Shown here: positions 31,274 to 39,113 of the stretch, piece after piece | Position numbering within the stretch: position 1 is the stretch's first letter | Layout: every line of letters starts with the position of its first letter | Assembly: GCF_016093275.1 (NCBI RefSeq) | Contig: NZ_JAEDAK010000022.1 | Span: 1 to 63,327 of the forward strand | DNA: 63,327 nucleotides | From: Inhella proteolytica | Lineage (GTDB): Bacteria > Pseudomonadota > Gammaproteobacteria > Burkholderiales > Burkholderiaceae_C | Direction: 5' to 3' | Notes under the pieces: generated by a model | The model's database searches: none | Told to the model about the DNA's origin: nothing | Seen by the model: only the letters and a program-made list of their open reading frames with translations | Position numbers and translations under genes: made by a program

Positions 31274-32496
31274 CGCAGCCCCGCTGCGCGCAGCTTGTCC
31301 TTCTTGCTCGGCCGCTTGCCCTTGATGCCGCCGCTGGCGGTGGCCTCACTGGCCACGGCCTGAGGTTCGAAGCCGGGAATCTGTTCGCGCGCCACGCGCT
31401 GGCCCTGGCGCTTCTCGATCAGGCGGAAGTGCGATTCGGCGTTGGTGGGGCTGTCGGCGCAGATGAAGCTGATGGCTACCCCTGCCTGACCCATGCGACC
31501 GGCACGGCCGATGCGGTGGGTGTAATCGGCCGCGGCACGGGGCAGGTCGAAGTTGATGACGGCGGAAAGGCCCGGCACATGCAGGCCGCGGGCGGCCAGA
31601 TCGGTGCAGACCAGCACGTGCAGCTTGTTGCTCTTCAGAGCGGCCAGCAGGTCGCGGCGCGCACCTTGGCTGAGTTCGCCATGCAGGGCGGCTGCCTGGA
31701 AGCCGTTTTGCAGCAGCTTGTCGGCCACATGTTCGGCGCCATGGCGGCTGGCGACGAAGACCATGGCGCGTGGCCAGTCCTCGTTCTTCAGCAGATGGCG
31801 CAGCAGCGGGCCGCGCTGGGCGGCGTCCACCTGGATGGCGCGCTGGGTTAGCAGTGTGGGCAGGGCGGCCAGGTCCACGCGCAGCGGGTTCTGCAGCAGG
31901 GCGTCGGCAATGGATTGCAGGGTGCTGGGCAGCGTGGCGCTGACGAGCAGGTTCTGGCGCGGGCGCGGCAGCAGGGCCTCGGTGGCCTGCCATTCATCGG
32001 CAAAGCCGCTGGCCATCAGGCGGTCGGCCTCGTCCAGCACCAAGGTCTGCACCGCCTCCAGGCTCAGGCCGTTGTGGTCGATGACGTCGAGCAAACGCCC
32101 GGGCGTGGCGACCACGCAATCGCATCCGCCGCGCAGGCCCATCAGCTGCGGGTTGATGGACACGCCGCCGAACAGCAGGGCCACACGGATGCGCTGCGGC
32201 AATGCGGCGGCCAGTTCGCGCAGGGTGTCGGCGATCTGCACCGCCAGCTCGCGCGTGGGCGCCAGCACGAGGGCGCGCGGGTGGCGGCCGGCTGGCGTCT
32301 GCAGCAGGCGCTGCAGCAGGGGTAGGGCATAGGCGGCGGTCTTGCCCGAGCCGGTCTCGGCCAGGGCCAGCAGGTCGCGCCCGGCCAGCACGGCCGGGAT
32401 GGCGGCGGCCTGCACCGGCGTGGGTTCGTCCAACTCGGCCTGGCGGGCGGCGTGCACCAGCGCGGGCTGCAGGCCCAGTTCGGCAAAGGGGCTCAA
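31270..32496 (-). CDS. DEAD-box RNA helicase, RhlE-like
   Basis: 408 residues. Motifs: Q motif PTPVQAAAIPAVL, motif I AETGSGKT (46-53), Ia PTRELA, TPGR, motif II DEAD, III SAT, V ARGLHVPG and VI HRIGRAGR. Two sites differ from the family norm: motif V has ARGLHVP rather than ARGIDIP and motif VI has HRIGRAGR rather than HRIGRTGR. The C-terminal tail is short and basic (KGKRPSKKDKLRAAG). It unwinds RNA in ribosome assembly or decay. The ATG overlaps the adenosyltransferase stop (ATGA at 32493-32496). Confidence 0.92.
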   Translation of the reverse strand: MSPFAELGLQPALVHAARQAELDEPTPVQAAAIPAVLAGRDLLALAETGSGKTAAYALPLLQRLLQTPAGRHPRALVLAPTRELAVQIADTLRELAAALPQRIRVALLFGGVSINPQLMGLRGGCDCVVATPGRLLDVIDHNGLSLEAVQTLVLDEADRLMASGFADEWQATEALLPRPRQNLLVSATLPSTLQSIADALLQNPLRVDLAALPTLLTQRAIQVDAAQRGPLLRHLLKNEDWPRAMVFVASRHGAEHVADKLLQNGFQAAALHGELSQGARRDLLAALKSNKLHVLVCTDLAARGLHVPGLSAVINFDLPRAAADYTHRIGRAGRMGQAGVAISFICADSPTNAESHFRLIEKRQGQRVAREQIPGFEPQAVASEATASGGIKGKRPSKKDKLRAAGLR

Positions 32497-33080
32497 GAGT
32501 CTTCCGCCTCGTTGCGCGCCAGGCGCTCGCTCTTCCAGTAGACGTCGTCGCCGCCCAGGCCGTCGAGATTGGCGCGGTTCAGCACCCGGGCCAGCACGAA
32601 CATCAGGTCGGAGAGCCGGTTCAGGTACTGACGCGGTGCGGCGTTCACACCCTCTTCGCCTTCGGCCAGGGCCACCACGGCGCGTTCGGCGCGGCGGGCG
32701 ATGGTGCGGGCCACATGGGCCAGCGCGGCACTGCGGGTGCCGGCGGGCAGGATGAATTCCTTCAGGCGCGGCAGGGCGGCGTTGTGTACCTCCAGCGCCT
32801 GGTCCAGCGCGCTGACGGCTTCAATCTTCAGCAGGCTGTAGCCCGGCATGGAAAGCTCGCCGCCCAGATTGAAGAGCTCGTGCTGGATGACGACCAGCAG
32901 TTCGCGCACCGCCTCGGGCAGGGGCTCGCACAGCAGCAGGCCGAGCTGGGAATTGAGTTCGTCCACATCGCCCATGGCGGCAATGCGCAGATGGGTCTTG
33001 GGAACGCGGCGGCCATCGCCCAGGCCGGTGGTGCCATCGTCACCGGTGCGGGTGGCGATCTGTGTGAGTCGGTTGCCCAT
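32493..33080 (-). CDS. PduO-type cob(I)alamin adenosyltransferase
   Basis: 195 residues. It begins with the ATP-binding ATRTGDDGTTGLGDGRRVPK and has GDVDELNSQLGLL and a C-terminal PRQYLNRLSDLMFVLARVLNR. It transfers the adenosyl group of ATP to cobalamin to form coenzyme B12. There is no B12 biosynthesis gene nearby, so it may serve a B12 enzyme elsewhere. It is translationally coupled to the helicase gene downstream. Confidence 0.94.
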   Translation of the reverse strand: MGNRLTQIATRTGDDGTTGLGDGRRVPKTHLRIAAMGDVDELNSQLGLLLCEPLPEAVRELLVVIQHELFNLGGELSMPGYSLLKIEAVSALDQALEVHNAALPRLKEFILPAGTRSAALAHVARTIARRAERAVVALAEGEEGVNAAPRQYLNRLSDLMFVLARVLNRANLDGLGGDDVYWKSERLARNEAEDS

Positions 33081-33154
33081 GGGAGCTCTCTGCAGGGGAA
33101 GCCGGCATCTTGCCAGCCCTGGTCAAGCCCCGCGCGGCCACCGACACTGGCGCC

Positions 33155-33754
33155 ATGAAACTGCCGTCCACCATCTTCAACACCGCCTGGCTGCAGCCGC
33201 CGATGCGGACGTTTGCGCGCTGGTTCTTTCGCGTCAAGGGCTGGCGCATCGAGGGCGAACTGCCACCCGAGGCGCAACGCTGCGTGCTGATTGCCGCCCC
33301 GCACACCAGCAACTGGGACCTGCCCTATATGCTGCTGGCGGCCTTTGCGCTGCGCATGGACGTGCACTGGATGGGCAAGGCCAGCATCTTCAAGTTCCCC
33401 TGGGGCCCGCTGATGCGTTGGCTGGGTGGCATTGCGGTACAGCGCGGCGAGCAGCGCGGCAATCAGGTGGAGGCCGCCGTGCAGGCGGTGCGCGCAGCCG
33501 AGGGCCCCTTGCAGCTGGTGATCGCCCCCGAGGGCACGCGCAGCCGCGTGCGGGAGTGGAAGACGGGCTTCTACCGCATCGCCCAGGGGGCGCAGCTGCC
33601 CATCCTGCCGTCCTACCTGGACTTCGGCAGCCGCCGTGTCGGCCTGGGGCCGCTGTTCTGGCCCACCGGGGATGCCGAGGCCGACATCGCGCAGTTGCGC
33701 GCCTTCTACGCGCCCTTCAAGGGCCTGCGCGAAGACCTGTTCGACGGCAGCTGA
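33155..33754 (+). CDS. lysophospholipid acyltransferase (PlsC-like) family protein
   Basis: 199 residues from ATG 33155. The catalytic HX4D motif is APHTSNWDLPY, and the substrate motif is VIAPEGTRSRVREWKTGF (EGTR block). It may acylate a glycerophosphate or another lipid acceptor. There is a hydrophobic N-terminal segment but no signal peptide. The upstream codons to 33110 lack family similarity. It ends next to the convergent small membrane gene, whose stop begins at the following base. Confidence 0.88.
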   Translation: MKLPSTIFNTAWLQPPMRTFARWFFRVKGWRIEGELPPEAQRCVLIAAPHTSNWDLPYMLLAAFALRMDVHWMGKASIFKFPWGPLMRWLGGIAVQRGEQRGNQVEAAVQAVRAAEGPLQLVIAPEGTRSRVREWKTGFYRIAQGAQLPILPSYLDFGSRRVGLGPLFWPTGDAEADIAQLRAFYAPFKGLREDLFDGS

Positions 33755-34030
33755 TCAGCCGTGGCGCTGGCCGCTGCGGTGCGGCGGCGGCTTGGCGGCA
33801 TGGCCCTGCGGGTGCTTCGGGCCGGCTGCGTCGGCGGGGTGGGCGCGCTGCTCGCGTGGTGGCTCCACCTCGGGCCGTGGCTGCACGAACTGCTGGCTCG
33901 CCTGCTTGCCCCAGTCTCCCAGCCAGCGCTTCAGCCAACCGCCGGACCAGGCGGTCCACAGCGCCCACAAGAGCGCCAGCCCGATGGCCAGACCCAGCAG
34001 CCACACGCCCGAAGGCAGATCCGATGTCAT
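33755..34030 (-). CDS. small single-pass membrane protein
   Basis: 91 residues from ATG 34030. An N-terminal helix (GVWLLGLAIGLALLWALWTAW) spans the membrane and is followed by a proline/His-rich, charged C-terminal tail (QPRPEVEPPREQRAHPADAA, ending HRSGQRHG). No domain is recognised. It faces the acyltransferase gene end to end. The real start is set by the helix; upstream extensions are shadows. Confidence 0.65.
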   Translation of the reverse strand: MTSDLPSGVWLLGLAIGLALLWALWTAWSGGWLKRWLGDWGKQASQQFVQPRPEVEPPREQRAHPADAAGPKHPQGHAAKPPPHRSGQRHG

Positions 34031-34132
34031 GCGCCCTGCTCCATTGACCGACGCCGCGATGCTGGCACTGCACGCCCGGGCTGGCAAGCCGGCCGCAGAA
34101 TGCCGGCTTTCAACCCGAGCTGGAGAGTGGCC

Positions 34133-34285
34133 ATGAAGATCTGTCCGATTGCCGTGGTGGCGGGCTGCCGCAAGTGCCCGGCCTTCTCGATCTGCCCGCT
34201 CAAGACGGTGCTCGGTGACCAGCCGCCGGCCAAGCCCGAGCCGGAAGCCAAGGCAGAGGCGCCGCGCAAGAAGGGCAAGTCGTAA
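34133..34285 (+). CDS. 50-residue cysteine-rich conserved small protein
   Basis: The sequence KICPIAVVAGCRKCPAFSICPLKTVLGDQ holds four cysteines (C4, C12, C15, C21), followed by a lysine/proline/glutamate tail. Four cysteines in 18 residues suggest a bound metal or Fe-S cluster. GAGAG precedes the ATG. Such short proteins are easily missed by annotation, and no function is known. It lies between the small membrane gene and the SnoaL gene. Confidence 0.65.
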   Translation: MKICPIAVVAGCRKCPAFSICPLKTVLGDQPPAKPEPEAKAEAPRKKGKS

Positions 34286-34331
34286 GCCGCCTGCCCGCGC
34301 GTGGCGCGGGCCGCCGCAGACTGAAGTCGCT

Positions 34332-34736
34332 TCAGCGCGCCGCCTCGATGTGCTTGGCGCTGTCCAGGTAATGGCGGAAGGCGTCGATCTGGCCGGCCTG
34401 GTTGAAGCGGAACCAATGGATCTCGTCGTCCTGCACGCGGCGGCCGTTGGGCAGGGTGACGTCGATGGCGACGCGGCCGATGACCTCATTGCCACCGGCC
34501 AGTATCTGCTGCACGTCGAAGCGGTGGAAGGTGAAGCCGGCGATCAGCTCGAAGAACTGTTGGGCGCCGGCGGGGCCCTGACGTTCCTTCATCCAAGGCA
34601 CGCCCGCGGCGTGGGCACTGTGGTTGGGCCAGTGCTCCCAAGCGATGTCGGGCGCCAGCTGGGCCAGGATGAAGGCAATGTCGCCGCGGCCGAAGGCGGC
34701 GTAGACGGTCTGGATGGTTTCGATGGGGTGGCTCAT
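34332..34736 (-). CDS. SnoaL-like/NTF2-fold protein
   Basis: 134 residues from ATG 34736. The N-terminal PIETIQTVYAAFGRGDIAFIL and the later DIAWEHWPNH, IGRVAIDVTLPNGRRVQDDEIHWFRF and DAFRHYLDS fit the NTF2-like SnoaL family (a cone-shaped cavity binding small molecules; some members are isomerases). The role is unknown. The long in-frame extension upstream is antisense to the oxidase gene and is not used. Confidence 0.85.
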   Translation of the reverse strand: MSHPIETIQTVYAAFGRGDIAFILAQLAPDIAWEHWPNHSAHAAGVPWMKERQGPAGAQQFFELIAGFTFHRFDVQQILAGGNEVIGRVAIDVTLPNGRRVQDDEIHWFRFNQAGQIDAFRHYLDSAKHIEAAR

Positions 34737-34820
34737 TCGGGCGCTCCGTGGGTTTGAGGTCTGCTCCTTACGCAGGGTGCCTGGCGCTGGATGCGCGTCG
34801 GATGCACAAGAATCCCCGTC

Positions 34821-36206
34821 ATGAACCGCCTCAGCCCCGCGCAGCAGGCCGCACTGCAATCGACATTCGGTGAGCGCCTGAGCCTGCGCGCGGCGGACCG
34901 CGCCAGCCACGGGCGTGACGAATCCTTCTACGCCCCCGCCGAGCCCGATGCGGTGCTGTTTGCCGAATCGGTGGAGGACGTGCAGGCCCTGGTGGCCTGG
35001 TGCCATGCCGAGCGCGTGCCGCTGATCCCCTTCGGTGCCGGCACCTCGCTGGAAGGCCATGTGCTGGCGGTGCAGGGCGGCATCAGCCTGGACCTGATGC
35101 GCCTGAACCGCATCCTGCGCATCGATGCCGAGGACCTCAGCTGCTCGGTCGAACCCGGCGTCACGCGCGAGCAGCTGAATGCCGCGCTGCGTGACCAGGG
35201 TCTGTTCTTCCCCATCGACCCTGGCGCCAACGCGAGCCTGGGCGGCATGGCGGCCACGCGCGCCAGCGGCACGAATGCAGTGCGCTACGGCACCCTGCGT
35301 GAGAACGTGCTGGGCCTGCACGCGGTGCTGCCGGCCCTGGGCCTGATCCGTGCTGGCAGCCGCGCCAAGAAGAGCAGCGCCGGCTACGACCTGGCGCGAT
35401 TGCTGGTGGGCAGCGAGGGCACGCTGGGCGTCATCACTGAGCTCACCCTGAAGCTGCATCCGCTGCCCGAGCAGGTGGCGGCGGCCGCGGTGCAGTTCCC
35501 CTCGGTGGCTGCGGCGGTGCGCACCACCATCGCCCTGGTGCAAAGCGGCGTGCCGATCGCGCGCTGCGAGCTGCTGGACGTGCACGCGGTGCGCGCCGTG
35601 AATGCCCACGATGGCCTGGGCCTGGCGGAAGCACCGCTGCTGCTGCTGGAGTTCCACGGCAGTGCCAGCAGCGTGCGCGAGCAGATCGAGACTGTGCAGG
35701 CCTGTGCCGCGGAGCAGGGCGGTCTGCAGTTCGCCTGGGCCGAGACACCCGAGGCGCGCAGCAAGCTCTGGCGCGCCCGCCACCACGCCTACTGGAGCGC
35801 GCTGCAAAGCCGCCCGGGCTGCCGCTGCCTGACCACCGACGTGTGCGTGCCGATCTCGCGCCTGGCCGAGGCGGTGGAGACGGCGGTGGCGGCGGCCGAG
35901 GCCGCGCAACAGCCGCACTTCATCGTCGGCCATGTGGGCGACGGCAACTTCCATATCGGCTACCTGATCGATCCCGCACGGCCCGAAGAGCTGGCGCGTG
36001 CCGAAGCGCTGGCCGCGCAGCTGGTGCAGCTGGCCCTGGCGCTGGAAGGCACCTGCAGCGGCGAACATGGCGTGGGCCTGCACAAGCAGGGCTTTCTGCT
36101 GCAGGAAGCCGGGGCGCCTGCGGTGGCGGCAATGCGTGCCATCAAGGCGGCGCTGGACCCGCATGGGGTGATGAACCCCGGCAAGATCTTCAGCCGCCAG
36201 GGCTGA
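34821..36206 (+). CDS. FAD-linked oxidase, D-lactate/glycolate dehydrogenase-like
   Basis: 461 residues. The PCMH-type FAD domain has VPLIPFGAGTSLEGHVLAV, then GANASLGGMAATRASGTNAVRYG and LLVGSEGTLGVITELTLKL. The C-terminal substrate domain carries GHVGDGNFH and the terminal GEHGVGLHKQG with NPGKIF. This is the GlcD/Dld2 family, which oxidises D-2-hydroxy acids such as D-lactate. The ATG at 34821 is chosen by family length. No GlcE/F partners are present. Confidence 0.92.
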   Translation: MNRLSPAQQAALQSTFGERLSLRAADRASHGRDESFYAPAEPDAVLFAESVEDVQALVAWCHAERVPLIPFGAGTSLEGHVLAVQGGISLDLMRLNRILRIDAEDLSCSVEPGVTREQLNAALRDQGLFFPIDPGANASLGGMAATRASGTNAVRYGTLRENVLGLHAVLPALGLIRAGSRAKKSSAGYDLARLLVGSEGTLGVITELTLKLHPLPEQVAAAAVQFPSVAAAVRTTIALVQSGVPIARCELLDVHAVRAVNAHDGLGLAEAPLLLLEFHGSASSVREQIETVQACAAEQGGLQFAWAETPEARSKLWRARHHAYWSALQSRPGCRCLTTDVCVPISRLAEAVETAVAAAEAAQQPHFIVGHVGDGNFHIGYLIDPARPEELARAEALAAQLVQLALALEGTCSGEHGVGLHKQGFLLQEAGAPAVAAMRAIKAALDPHGVMNPGKIFSRQG

Positions 36207-36233
36207 AGGGTCGACAAGGCCTGATCGGGCGCT

Positions 36234-37850
36234 TCAGGCCGCCGGTCCTGGCACGCTGAAGTGCTGCACCACCTCGTCCTTGCCGTTCACCGATTCCAAC
36301 TGCACGCCAAAGCCCCAGAGCCGCGCCACATGCTTGAGCACTTCGAGCGCGCTCTTGTCGAGCGGGCGGTTCTGGTGCTGGGTGTGGCGCAGGGTCAGTG
36401 AGCGGTCGCCGCGCAGGTTGACGTTCCACACCTGGATATTGGGTTCGCGCGTGCCGAGGTCGTAGTTGGAGGCCAGGACCTGGCGCACATGGCGGTAGCC
36501 CTCGGGGTCGTGGATGGCGCTGATCAGGTAGTCCTTCTCGGTCTCGTCGTCCAGCACCGAGAAGAGGCGGAAGTCGCGCATCAGCTTCGGGCTCAGGTAC
36601 TGGGCCACGAAGCTTTCGTCCTTGAAATTGCGCATGGCGTGCTGCAGCGTGGGCAGCCAGGGCGCACCGGCCATGTCGGGGAACCATTCGCGGTCCTCGG
36701 CCGTCGGGGCCTCGCAGATGCGCTTGATGTCGGTGTACATCGCAAAGCCCAGCGCGTAGGGGTTGAGCGGCTGCATGCGGCGCTGCATCACCACATTGGT
36801 GTGCGAGCTCAGCCACTCGATCATCATGCCGTCGGCCAGGTAGCCGTCGTCGTACATCTGGTTGAGCAGGCGGTGGTGCCAGAAGGTGGCCCAGCCTTCG
36901 TTCATCACCTGCGTCTGGCGCTGCGGGTAGAAGTACTGCGCCACCTTGCGCACGATGCGCACGATCTCGCGCTGCCAGGGTTCCAGCAGCGGGGCGTTCT
37001 TTTCGATGAAGTAGAGGATGTTCTCCTGCGGCTCGGCCGGGAAGCGGCGCACTTCCTTTTCTTCTTCTTCCTCGGCCCGGCGGGGCAGCGTGCGCCAGAG
37101 GTCGTTGATCTGGCGCTGCATGTAGTTCTCACGCTCTTCCAGCTTGGCGCGCTCTTGCGCCAGCGAGAGCTTGGCCGGGCGGCGGTAGCGGTCCACGCCA
37201 TGGCTCATCAGCGCGTGGCAGCTGTCCAGCACCTGCTCCACGGCATCCACGCCATGACGCTCCTCGCACTGCGCCACGTACTTCTTCGCGTAGACGAGGT
37301 AGTCGATGATGCTGGAGGCATCCGTCCACATGCGGAACAGATAGTTGCCCTTGAAGAAGCTGTTGTGGCCGTAGGCCGCGTGGGCAATCACCAGGGCCTG
37401 CATGGCCAGGGTGTTCTCCTCCATCAGGTAGCTGATGCAGGGGTCGGAGTTGATGACGATCTCGTAGGCCAGGCCCATCTGCCCGCGCTTGTAGTTGCGC
37501 TCGGTGGCGATGAACTCCTTGCCATAGCTCCAGTGCCGGTAGTTCACCGGCATGCCCACGCTGGCATAGGCGTCCATCATCTGCTCGGCGCTGATGATCT
37601 CCAGCTGGTTGGCGTAAGTGTCCAGGCCGTAGCGCTCGGCGGTGGCGCGGATGACCTCGTGGTACTGCTCGATCAGCTCGAAGCTCCAGTCGCTCGGGCT
37701 GGGCAGGGGCTGGCTGGGGCGCTGGCTCAGGGGCTTCATCTCCTGCAGGGGGGGCGGCGCGCGCCGGCCGCCCCATTCGTGGCGGTCTGCTCCGGTGCTC
37801 AGGTGGCGGCGGTTTTCCAGCGAACCCATGGCGTTGAGCTCCGTCGTCAT
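36234..37850 (-). CDS. SpoVR family protein
   Basis: 538 residues. It is the third gene of the prkA-yeaH-spoVR set (yeaH stop overlaps its ATG, ATGA at 37847-37850). Family patches are YGLDTYANQLEIISAEQMMDAY, GMPVNYRHWSYGKEF and GQMGLAYEIVINSDPCISYL. In non-sporulating proteobacteria the set is stress- or starvation-induced, but the molecular role is undetermined. The N-terminal 35 residues before MKPLSQ are poorly conserved. Confidence 0.93.
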   Translation of the reverse strand: MTTELNAMGSLENRRHLSTGADRHEWGGRRAPPPLQEMKPLSQRPSQPLPSPSDWSFELIEQYHEVIRATAERYGLDTYANQLEIISAEQMMDAYASVGMPVNYRHWSYGKEFIATERNYKRGQMGLAYEIVINSDPCISYLMEENTLAMQALVIAHAAYGHNSFFKGNYLFRMWTDASSIIDYLVYAKKYVAQCEERHGVDAVEQVLDSCHALMSHGVDRYRRPAKLSLAQERAKLEERENYMQRQINDLWRTLPRRAEEEEEKEVRRFPAEPQENILYFIEKNAPLLEPWQREIVRIVRKVAQYFYPQRQTQVMNEGWATFWHHRLLNQMYDDGYLADGMMIEWLSSHTNVVMQRRMQPLNPYALGFAMYTDIKRICEAPTAEDREWFPDMAGAPWLPTLQHAMRNFKDESFVAQYLSPKLMRDFRLFSVLDDETEKDYLISAIHDPEGYRHVRQVLASNYDLGTREPNIQVWNVNLRGDRSLTLRHTQHQNRPLDKSALEVLKHVARLWGFGVQLESVNGKDEVVQHFSVPGPAA

Positions 37851-39103
37851 GCCGCGGCACGCCCTTCCTTGCGGAACAGGTCGCGGAACACGGGGTAGAT
37901 CTGGTTCACCGCGGTGGCCTTGCGCATCGCGAAGTGCGGCACCTCGTCGGCCAGCTGGCTGTACTCATCCCACAGGTTCTGCTCGGGCTCGGCCACCTGC
38001 ACGTAGGCGAAGTAGCGGCACATGGGCAGGATCTGGGTCTGCAGGATCTCCTTGCAACGGCTGCTGTCGTGGTGCCAGTTGTCGCCATCGCTGGCCTGCG
38101 CGCCGTAGATGTTCCATTGGCTGGCGGGGTAGCGCGCCTTCTGGATTTCATCCATCAGCACCAGCGCGCTGCTGACCACGGTGCCGCCGGTCTCGGTGGC
38201 GTGGAAGAAGTTCTGTTCGTCCACTTCCGCCGCCTGCGTGTGGTGGCGGATGAAGACCAGCTCGACCTTCTCGTAATGCTTGGTCAGGAACAGGTAGAGC
38301 AGGATGAAGAAGCGCTTGGCCAGGTCCTTGCGCCCTTCGTCCATGCTGCCGCTGACGTCCATCAGGCAGAACATCACCGCATTGGTGCTGGGCACGGGCA
38401 CGCGCACGCGGTTGCGAAAACGCAGGTCGATCGGGTCGAGGTAGGGGATGGCTTCGAGGCGGCGCTTGAGCTCGGCGATCTCGGCCAGCACCTCGGTGCG
38501 GCGCGGCTCCATCGCGCGCTCCAGCTCTTCTTCCAGCTCCTGCAGGCGGCGGCGCTTGTCCATGCCCAGGGCGATGCGGCGGCTCAGGGCCCCGCGCATG
38601 CTGCGCACCACATGCAGATTGGTGGGCGAGCCATCGCTCACAAAGCCGGCGCGGTGGGTCTTCCACTCGGGCTGTTCGGTCAGCTCGGTGCGCACCAGGT
38701 GGGGCAGGGCCAGGTCCTCGAAGAAGACCTCCATGAATTCCTCGCGGCTGAGGTGGAAGACGAAATCGTCTTCGCCCTCGCCGCTGTCGCTGGCCTGCGA
38801 GCCGCCGCCCTGCCCTTGCCCGCCCTGCGGCTTGGGGCTGCGGTCCCCTTTCACGAACTCCTTGTTGCCCGGCCGCACCATTTCGCGCGTGCCGCCCTCG
38901 CCATGGTGAAAGGTCGGCTCGCTCAGGTCCTTCTTCGGGATGCGGATGTCCTCGCCCTTCTCGATGTCCTTGATCGAACGGCCATCGATGGCGCGGCGCA
39001 CGGCGTCCTTCACCTGCTCCTTCACGCGGCGCAGAAAGCGCTCGCGGTTGCCGATGGACTTGTTCTTGCCCGACAGGCGCCGATCGATGATCGATTGCAG
39101 CAA
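37847..39103 (-). CDS. yeaH: YeaH/DUF444 family protein
   Basis: 418 residues from a TTG at 39103, supported by GAGGAG seven to twelve bases upstream and by the N-terminus LQSIIDRRLSGKNKS. A von Willebrand A-like domain carries the MIDAS motif DVSGSMDEGRKDLAKRFF; before it lies an acidic and Gly/Gln-rich linker (GGQGQGGGSQASDSGEGEDD). It is expected to act with the PrkA kinase, a pairing known from E. coli yeaGH. Confidence 0.93.
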   Translation of the reverse strand: MLQSIIDRRLSGKNKSIGNRERFLRRVKEQVKDAVRRAIDGRSIKDIEKGEDIRIPKKDLSEPTFHHGEGGTREMVRPGNKEFVKGDRSPKPQGGQGQGGGSQASDSGEGEDDFVFHLSREEFMEVFFEDLALPHLVRTELTEQPEWKTHRAGFVSDGSPTNLHVVRSMRGALSRRIALGMDKRRRLQELEEELERAMEPRRTEVLAEIAELKRRLEAIPYLDPIDLRFRNRVRVPVPSTNAVMFCLMDVSGSMDEGRKDLAKRFFILLYLFLTKHYEKVELVFIRHHTQAAEVDEQNFFHATETGGTVVSSALVLMDEIQKARYPASQWNIYGAQASDGDNWHHDSSRCKEILQTQILPMCRYFAYVQVAEPEQNLWDEYSQLADEVPHFAMRKATAVNQIYPVFRDLFRKEGRAAA

Positions 39104-39113
39104 GGCCTTCTCC

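Noticed and set aside
36489-37898. Plus-strand ORF of 469 residues opposite spoVR
   Set aside because: Antisense shadow; Val/His/Leu-rich with no motif, while spoVR is strongly conserved on the minus strand.
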